A DNA stretch of 9,531 nucleotides, taken from positions 1-9,531 of the forward strand of contig SPBQ01000053.1 in NCBI GenBank assembly GCA_004525875.1, in the 5' to 3' direction. Below are positions 4,892 through 9,531 of this stretch, piece after piece. The stretch is from Myxococcales bacterium. GTDB lineage: Bacteria; Desulfobacterota_B; Binatia; UBA1149; SPBQ01. The notes beneath the pieces are model-generated. The model was given only the letters and a program-made list of their open reading frames with translations. It made no database searches and was not told where the DNA came from. A program made the position numbers and the translations under genes. Within the stretch, counting starts at the first letter, position 1, and each line of letters opens with the position of its first letter.

Positions 4892-6124
4892 GTGAGCCGA
4901 AAGCCCCGAGTCGCCTACGTCCTCAAACGTTACCCTCGCTACTCCGAGACGTTCATCGTCAACGAGATCCTGGCGCATGAGGCGGCCGGGCTCGACGTCG
5001 AGATCTTTGCCCTGCGCCATCCGAACGACACGCACTTCCAGGATGCGATCTCCCGGGTGCGCGCACCGGTGACCTATCTTCCTACGAGCGACATCAAAGC
5101 TTCCGATTTCTGGAAAGGGCTCAAGAAGACGATGGTCCGTTTTCCCGGATGGCACGACGCGCTCGCGGCCGCCGGCGCCGCGAGCGTGCGCGACGCGCAT
5201 CAGGCCATGGCGATGGCACGTGAAGTCCGCAGCCGCGGGATCACTCATCTGCACGCCCACTTCGCGACCTCGGCTGCAACCGTCGCACGGCTGACGAGCC
5301 TCGTTTGCGGTGTTCCGTATACGATCACCGCACACGCCAAGGACATTTTCCACGAGGACGTCGAGGACGACGATCTGCGCAGCAAGCTCGCCGACGCGGC
5401 CGCGGTTATCACTGTGAGCGACTACAATCTTTCGTTCCTCACCGAGAAGTTCGGCGAAGCGGCCGCCGGCGTGGAACGATTGTTCAACGGCCTGCACCTC
5501 GACGGCTTCCCGTATAGCGAACCGGCCGACCGTGCGCCCCTGATCGTCTCGGTCGGACGCATCATCGAGAAGAAGGGATTCGACGATCTCGTCTCGGCCT
5601 GCGCGCTGATGCGCGACGAGGGCAGGGACTTCCGCTGCGTGATCATCGGCACCGGCGAGCTCGAGCAGCAGCTGCGCGATCAGATCACTCGACTCGGCAT
5701 CGGCAGCCACGTGGAGCTGGCCGGCCCGCGGCCCCAGGCTCAGATGGCCGACGTGGTACGCGAGGCCGCCGTGTTCGCCGCCCCTTGCGTCGTCGGCCGT
5801 GACGGCAACCGCGACGGACTCCCGACGGTGCTGCTCGAAGCGATGGCGCTCGGCACTCCGTGCGTCTCGACCGACGTCACGGGCATCCCCGAAGTGGTGC
5901 GTGACGGCGAAACCGGATTGATCGTCGCGCAACACGACTCCGCCGCGCTCGCCGCCGCGCTCTCGCGCCTGCTCGACGATTCACTCGAGCGCGTGCGACT
6001 TGCGAAGAAGGCACGCCGGCTGATCGAGGAAGAGTTCGACATCCACAAGAACGCCGCCCGACAAAGAGAGATCTTCAACCGGTGCAGCGCGCGAACGGGA
6101 ACGCCCGCGGCGGCAGCGAAATGA
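4892..6124 (+). CDS. GT4 glycosyltransferase, WcaL-like
   Basis: A 410-aa retaining GT-B glycosyltransferase of family GT4, resembling the colanic-acid WcaL/exopolysaccharide group. The N-terminal domain starts VAYVLKRYPRYSETFIVNEI (in part about 8-26), characteristic of that group, and has HLHAHFA (119-125) and TAHAKDIF (146-153). The C-terminal domain has SVGRIIEKKGFDDL (220-233), IIGTGELEQQL (251-261) and the donor-binding D308-x7-E316 in DGLPTVLLEAMALGTP, an Asp variant of the EX7E motif. No signal peptide is seen; it should be cytoplasmic and membrane-peripheral. Start GTG 4892 is set by the GGAGGA site. Its TGA overlaps the next gene's ATG (ATGA at 6121-6124), so the two GT4 enzymes are probably made together and act in sequence on one glycan. 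Sugar donor and acceptor are unknown. Confidence 0.93.
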   Translation: MSRKPRVAYVLKRYPRYSETFIVNEILAHEAAGLDVEIFALRHPNDTHFQDAISRVRAPVTYLPTSDIKASDFWKGLKKTMVRFPGWHDALAAAGAASVRDAHQAMAMAREVRSRGITHLHAHFATSAATVARLTSLVCGVPYTITAHAKDIFHEDVEDDDLRSKLADAAAVITVSDYNLSFLTEKFGEAAAGVERLFNGLHLDGFPYSEPADRAPLIVSVGRIIEKKGFDDLVSACALMRDEGRDFRCVIIGTGELEQQLRDQITRLGIGSHVELAGPRPQAQMADVVREAAVFAAPCVVGRDGNRDGLPTVLLEAMALGTPCVSTDVTGIPEVVRDGETGLIVAQHDSAALAAALSRLLDDSLERVRLAKKARRLIEEEFDIHKNAARQREIFNRCSARTGTPAAAAK

Positions 6125-7323
6125 GAATCGCATACATCACGGCGGATCACGGCGTGCCGGTCTTCGGTCGGAAGGGCGCATCCATCCACGTCCAGGAGAT
6201 GGTCCACGCATACGTCGCGCTGGGACACACGGTGACCGTGTTCACAGGCCGCAAGGGCGGAAGCGAGGAGGGATTCGAAGCGGATCTCGTGAAGGTGAAG
6301 CCTTCGGTTCCCGACCCGGACGATGCGATCGACGCGCAGCCTCGCGCCAAGCTCATCGCCAAAGAGACTCGCAGCATAGAGATCGGTGAGCTCGTGGAGA
6401 ACGCGCTGATCGAAGAACATTCGAGCACCCCATTCGACTTCATCTACGAACGGTACTCGCTGTGGAGCGCAGCCGGCGTACGGGCGGCGGCAAGGCTCGG
6501 GATCCCGTGCTTCATGGAAGTGAACGCACCGCTGCTGCTCGAGCAGGAGAAGTACCGAGACCTGATCCAGACCGAGCAGGCAGCGGAGCTCGAGGCGGAG
6601 GTATTCGGCAAGGCCCACGCAATCGCCGCCGTCTCCGAGCAGGTAAGGGACTACGCGATCGAAAAGGGCGCCGCCGCCGAGCGCTGTCACGTGGTACCCA
6701 ACGGCGTCGACACGGCCCGATTCCACCCCGACGTGGCGCCGGTCACCGGGCTCGGCATCCCGGACGACGCGTTCGTCGTCGGCTTCGTCGGCAGCCTCAA
6801 GGCCTGGCACGGACTCGAGCCGTTGCTCGACGGGTTCCGCGAGCTGCCGGCCGAGGATGGCTATCACCTGCTGATCGTCGGAGAGGGGCCGCTGCGGACG
6901 TGGGTCGAGGGGTATGTGCGCGGCGCTCGGCTCGATGGTCGCGTGACCGTGTCGGGCTGGGTCGACTACGTGGACATTCCGAGCTATGTCCGCCGCTTCG
7001 ACGTCGCGGCGGCTCCGTACCACGCGATCGACGACTTCTACTTCTCGCCGCTGAAGCTGTTCGAATACCTCGCCATCGGCCGACCCGTGGTGGCCAGCGC
7101 GATCGGACAGCTCTGCGACGTGATCGAGCACGGACGCACGGGCCTGCTTGCGACGCCGGACGATCCTGCCGACTTCGCCGCGAAGGTCGCCGAGTTCCAC
7201 CGAGACGTGGCGCTGCGCGAGAGAATCTCGCAGGCCGCGGCGATCGAGGGCGCGCGCCGGACCTGGATGCACAATGCGCAGAAGATGATCGAGCTGGCCA
7301 CGGAGCACGTCGCCGCAGCCTGA
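6121..7323 (+). CDS. GT4 glycosyltransferase, second of the operon
   Basis: A 400-aa GT-B glycosyltransferase. The N-terminal Rossmann domain shows the loop FGRKGASIHVQE (15-26), typical of GT4 enzymes, followed by YERYSLW (109-115). The C-terminal domain has VPNGVD (192-197), GFVGSLKAWHG (221-231), VGEGP (253-257) and FYFSPLKLFEYLAIGRPVV (in part 306-324). E315 is the second Glu of EX7E; Tyr307 stands at the place of the first, as in the FYFSPLK subgroup. The ATG at 6121 overlaps the preceding stop (ATGA). The GTG at 6082 in the same frame would only add 13 residues unlike the family start. There is no convincing Shine-Dalgarno sequence, which fits translational coupling. The donor sugar is unknown. 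The ABC exporter gene follows after 34 bp. Confidence 0.93.
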   Translation: MRIAYITADHGVPVFGRKGASIHVQEMVHAYVALGHTVTVFTGRKGGSEEGFEADLVKVKPSVPDPDDAIDAQPRAKLIAKETRSIEIGELVENALIEEHSSTPFDFIYERYSLWSAAGVRAAARLGIPCFMEVNAPLLLEQEKYRDLIQTEQAAELEAEVFGKAHAIAAVSEQVRDYAIEKGAAAERCHVVPNGVDTARFHPDVAPVTGLGIPDDAFVVGFVGSLKAWHGLEPLLDGFRELPAEDGYHLLIVGEGPLRTWVEGYVRGARLDGRVTVSGWVDYVDIPSYVRRFDVAAAPYHAIDDFYFSPLKLFEYLAIGRPVVASAIGQLCDVIEHGRTGLLATPDDPADFAAKVAEFHRDVALRERISQAAAIEGARRTWMHNAQKMIELATEHVAAA

Positions 7324-7357
7324 TCGCTGAACGAACCACCGTGCGAGCCGCACCACG

Positions 7358-9175
7358 ATGAAGATCAAGCTCCGTACAGGAACGATCCGGACGCAGTCCA
7401 TACGTCGGATCGGTATTCACTTCCTGCCGCACTTGCGTCGCTACCGAGCGAAGCTCGCGGCCGCGGGCCTGTACATGCTCGGCGCCACGCTCGTGGAGAT
7501 CCTGCGCCCGTGGCCACTGAAGCTCATCTTCGACGCCGTCCTCATCCCGCAGCCGGCCACGACCGCCTGGGTAAACAGCCTACCCGTGGTGGCGCACAAT
7601 CAGAACGCGCTGGTGCTCGCGATCGTCGCATCGATGCTGGTAATCGCCGTGCTCGCCGGCTGGTTCCGCTACCGGCAGGCCTACTACACCGCGAGCGTAG
7701 GCCAGCGCGTGGTCGCCCGCGTCCGCTACGACCTGTACCGGCACATCCAGCGGCTCTCCCACTCGTTCCACGACGCACGCAGCACCGGCGATCTCCTCGC
7801 GCGCCTGACCGGAGACATCCACCGGCTGCGCGACCTCCTCGTCACCTCGGCACTGCGCCTCGCCGACCAATCGCTCGTCCTGGTCGGCATGTTCATCGTC
7901 ATGATGTGGATGGACCAGGGGCTGGCGCTGGTGGCGGTGGCCGTCGTCCCGCTGCTCGCGCTGACCGTCGTTCGCTTCTCCGGCGCGATCCGGGGCGCCA
8001 CCCGCAAGCAACGAAAGCGCGAGAGCCAGATCACGGGTACGATGGCCGAGCGCATCTCGGCGATCCGAGAAGTCCAGACCTTCGCACGCGAGGCCTACGA
8101 AGAGCAGCGCTTCGACGTGCAGAACCAGGACAGTATGCGCGCGGGCTTGCGCGCGACGCGGCTCACGTGGCAGCTCAATCGCATCGTCGACGTGGTGCTG
8201 GCCGTCGGCACCGGTGCGGTCCTGTGGCTCGGCGTCGGCCGGGTCCGCGCCGGCGTGTTGACACCAGGCGACCTCCTCGTCTTCACGTCCTACCTCACCG
8301 CGCTCTACAAGCCGATCCGTCGGCTGGCCGGGCTCACGAGCCAGCTGGCCAAGGCGCAGGTGTGCGGCGATCGCAGCGTTTCGATCCTCGAGATCGAACC
8401 GGAGATCCGCGACGCACCCGACGCAGTGGTGGCGGGCCCGCTGCGCGGCGAGATCGCCTTCGATAACGTCTCGTTCGCCTACGTGAAGAAGGCCCCGGTG
8501 CTGCGCGACGTCAGCTTCACCGTCCGACCCGGCGAGACAGTGGCGTTCATCGGCGGAAGCGGCGCCGGCAAGTCGACGATCGGCGATTTGCTGCTCCGGT
8601 TCTACGACCCCACTAACGGCCGGGTCCTCATCGACGGGGTCGACATCCGCCAGTACACACTGGCGTCGTTGCGGGAGCAGATCAGTGTCGTCCCCCAGGA
8701 AAGCGTGCTGTTCGACGCCAGCGTCATGGAGAACATCAACTACGGTGATCTCGAGGCGACTCCCGAGCAGATCGTGGCGGCCGCCCGCGAGGCCAACGCG
8801 CACGAGTTCATCGAGAAACTACCCGACGGCTACCAAACGATGGTCGGAGAGCGTGGGGCGCGACTGTCAGGAGGACAGCGACAACGAGTCGCGATCACTC
8901 GCGCCATGGTTCGGGATACGCCGATCCTGCTACTCGACGAGCCGATGGCCAGCCTCGACCTCACGGCAGAAACGAAGGTCCGCGACGCGCTCACGCGCCT
9001 GGTCGCGGGCAAGGCCTGCGTGTACATCACGCACGATCTCGAGGCCGCCGCCAAGGCCGACCGCGTGATGCTGGTAGACGACGGCAACGTGATCGAGCTC
9101 GCTGCCGAGGACCTCGCCGACGACGCGCGCATGGAGCGCATGCTCGGGCTGCAAACGACCGCGGGGGAAGCATGA
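7358..9175 (+). CDS. MsbA-like ABC exporter, fused permease and ATPase
   Basis: A 605-aa half-transporter expected to work as a homodimer in the inner membrane. The membrane domain (about 1-335) shows six hydrophobic segments, near 34-56, 84-102, 161-182, 185-205, 276-296 and 304-320, with the PWPLKLIFDAVL stretch after the first. The ATPase domain (about 365-590) has an intact Walker A GGSGAGKST (399-407), Q447 of the Q-loop, signature LSGGQ (503-507), Walker B ILLLDE (523-528, catalytic E528), D-loop SLD (532-534) and H559. After Walker B it reads DEPMASLD rather than the DEATSALD common in exporters. Family members flip lipids, lipid-linked sugars or peptides; the glycosyltransferase neighbours suggest a glycolipid or glycan. 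The start has no clear Shine-Dalgarno sequence. It overlaps the next ORF by ATGA at 9172-9175. Confidence 0.93.
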   Translation: MKIKLRTGTIRTQSIRRIGIHFLPHLRRYRAKLAAAGLYMLGATLVEILRPWPLKLIFDAVLIPQPATTAWVNSLPVVAHNQNALVLAIVASMLVIAVLAGWFRYRQAYYTASVGQRVVARVRYDLYRHIQRLSHSFHDARSTGDLLARLTGDIHRLRDLLVTSALRLADQSLVLVGMFIVMMWMDQGLALVAVAVVPLLALTVVRFSGAIRGATRKQRKRESQITGTMAERISAIREVQTFAREAYEEQRFDVQNQDSMRAGLRATRLTWQLNRIVDVVLAVGTGAVLWLGVGRVRAGVLTPGDLLVFTSYLTALYKPIRRLAGLTSQLAKAQVCGDRSVSILEIEPEIRDAPDAVVAGPLRGEIAFDNVSFAYVKKAPVLRDVSFTVRPGETVAFIGGSGAGKSTIGDLLLRFYDPTNGRVLIDGVDIRQYTLASLREQISVVPQESVLFDASVMENINYGDLEATPEQIVAAAREANAHEFIEKLPDGYQTMVGERGARLSGGQRQRVAITRAMVRDTPILLLDEPMASLDLTAETKVRDALTRLVAGKACVYITHDLEAAAKADRVMLVDDGNVIELAAEDLADDARMERMLGLQTTAGEA

Positions 9176-9531
9176 CCGTGGCCGCTACCGCGAAGCTCAC
9201 GGAAAGGGCCGCCGTCATCGAGCGTCTGCGTACGGCGATGGATGGGGCGCGCATACGATCGCTTCTCGCCGAGCACTGGGACTACGGGCACAACCACGCG
9301 CTGGCCGTTGAGGACTGCGAGCTGGTGCGCGTAATGCCGCGAGGCGCCGACGAGTTCGTGCTCGAATACGCCGTTCAGGTGGACGGGCCCGAGGGCAAGG
9401 CCACCGTTGCGCTGTTCGCGGAGCTGGTTGGCGGCGACGTCATCGAACGCTACGAGGAAGCCGTCACGAGCCTGCGCAAGGCGCGCCGCGGCCAGCTGAA
9501 GGACCCCTCGACGATCGAGGGCGTCTGTGCC
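9172..9531 (+). CDS. Partial ORF, possibly APH-type phosphotransferase N-terminus
   Basis: An open frame of 120 codons that starts ATG 9172 inside the stop of the ABC gene (ATGA) and runs off the window without a stop. It begins MTVAATAKLTERAAVIERL and contains ELVRVMPRGADEFVLEYAVQ (in part about 51-70). This stretch resembles the N-lobe beta strands of aminoglycoside-phosphotransferase/maltokinase-like kinases (a pattern like yrpG..cvlrY). It also has an acidic, helix-rich segment ending KARRGQLKDPS. The kinase active site, if present, would lie beyond the window, so the family call is tentative. The overlap and even G/C third-base bias show it is a real operon member. A sugar or lipid kinase would fit the glycan locus, but this is inference. 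Confidence 0.75.
   Translation, partial: MTVAATAKLTERAAVIERLRTAMDGARIRSLLAEHWDYGHNHALAVEDCELVRVMPRGADEFVLEYAVQVDGPEGKATVALFAELVGGDVIERYEEAVTSLRKARRGQLKDPSTIEGVCA

Noticed and set aside
4671..4895. 74-codon plus-strand frame ending in a GTGA overlap with the first GT4 gene
   Set aside because: The overlap is suggestive, but the Arg/Ser/Pro-rich translation, lack of a ribosome site and the GT4 gene's own strong Shine-Dalgarno sequence favour a chance frame.
4685..5935. 416-codon minus-strand frame over the first GT4 gene
   Set aside because: Antisense shadow with His/Arg/Asp-rich translation and no motif; the sense GT4 protein has clear domains.
6082..6120. Upstream GTG start for the second GT4 gene
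   Set aside because: It adds 13 residues not resembling a GT4 N-terminus; MRIAYIT at 6121 fits the family and gives the ATGA overlap.
5740..7401. 553-codon open frame antisense to the two GT4 genes
   Set aside because: It mirrors two well-supported genes. Long antisense frames are normal where sense codons end in G/C. No domain is visible.
7580..8803. 407-codon minus-strand frame inside the ABC exporter gene
   Set aside because: Antisense shadow of an intact transporter with all ATPase motifs on the plus strand.

Overview
The window is G+C-rich bacterial DNA, roughly two thirds G+C by eye, with strong G/C bias at third codon positions. It holds seven clear protein genes (the first may begin upstream of the window) and an eighth that runs off the right edge. 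A glutathione-S-transferase-fold protein, a two-hotdog acyl dehydratase and a TetR regulator suggest a Gram-negative, glutathione-using bacterium. Myxococcota, Binatota or another proteobacterium-like lineage would fit, but nothing here fixes the taxon. No rRNA, tRNA, CRISPR array, insertion sequence or phage gene was seen.

Left part (1-2869), accessory metabolism: a TetR/AcrR regulator (+), a GST-fold protein (-) and a MaoC/FAS1-like dehydratase (+). The GST and dehydratase genes are divergent. Their 239-bp gap carries two candidate sigma70-type promoters, each with a 17-bp spacer, and a TTACAACG element present in both orientations. Both promoters would start transcription almost on top of an ATG, so both mRNAs look leaderless or nearly so. 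A 42-codon ORF may sit between the GST-side promoter and the GST gene, and a 4-codon ORF overlaps the dehydratase start. Each would overlap its downstream gene by ATGA.

Right part (2882-9531), a glycan assembly and export locus. A MurG/COG4671-like glycosyltransferase (-) diverges from a (+) cluster of GT4 glycosyltransferase, second GT4 glycosyltransferase, MsbA-like ABC exporter half-transporter and a truncated ORF that may be the N-terminus of an APH-type kinase. ATGA overlaps and a 34-bp gap indicate one operon. The simplest reading is that three glycosyltransferases build a glycan, or a glycosylated lipid or small molecule, at the cytoplasmic face of the membrane, and the ABC exporter flips or exports it. 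The product is unknown.

The two divergent arms of the glycan locus are separated by about 725 bp with no convincing large gene. This gap contains a possible 28-38 codon leader ORF, a strong GC hairpin and an AT-rich patch with an inverted repeat, and is probably regulatory.
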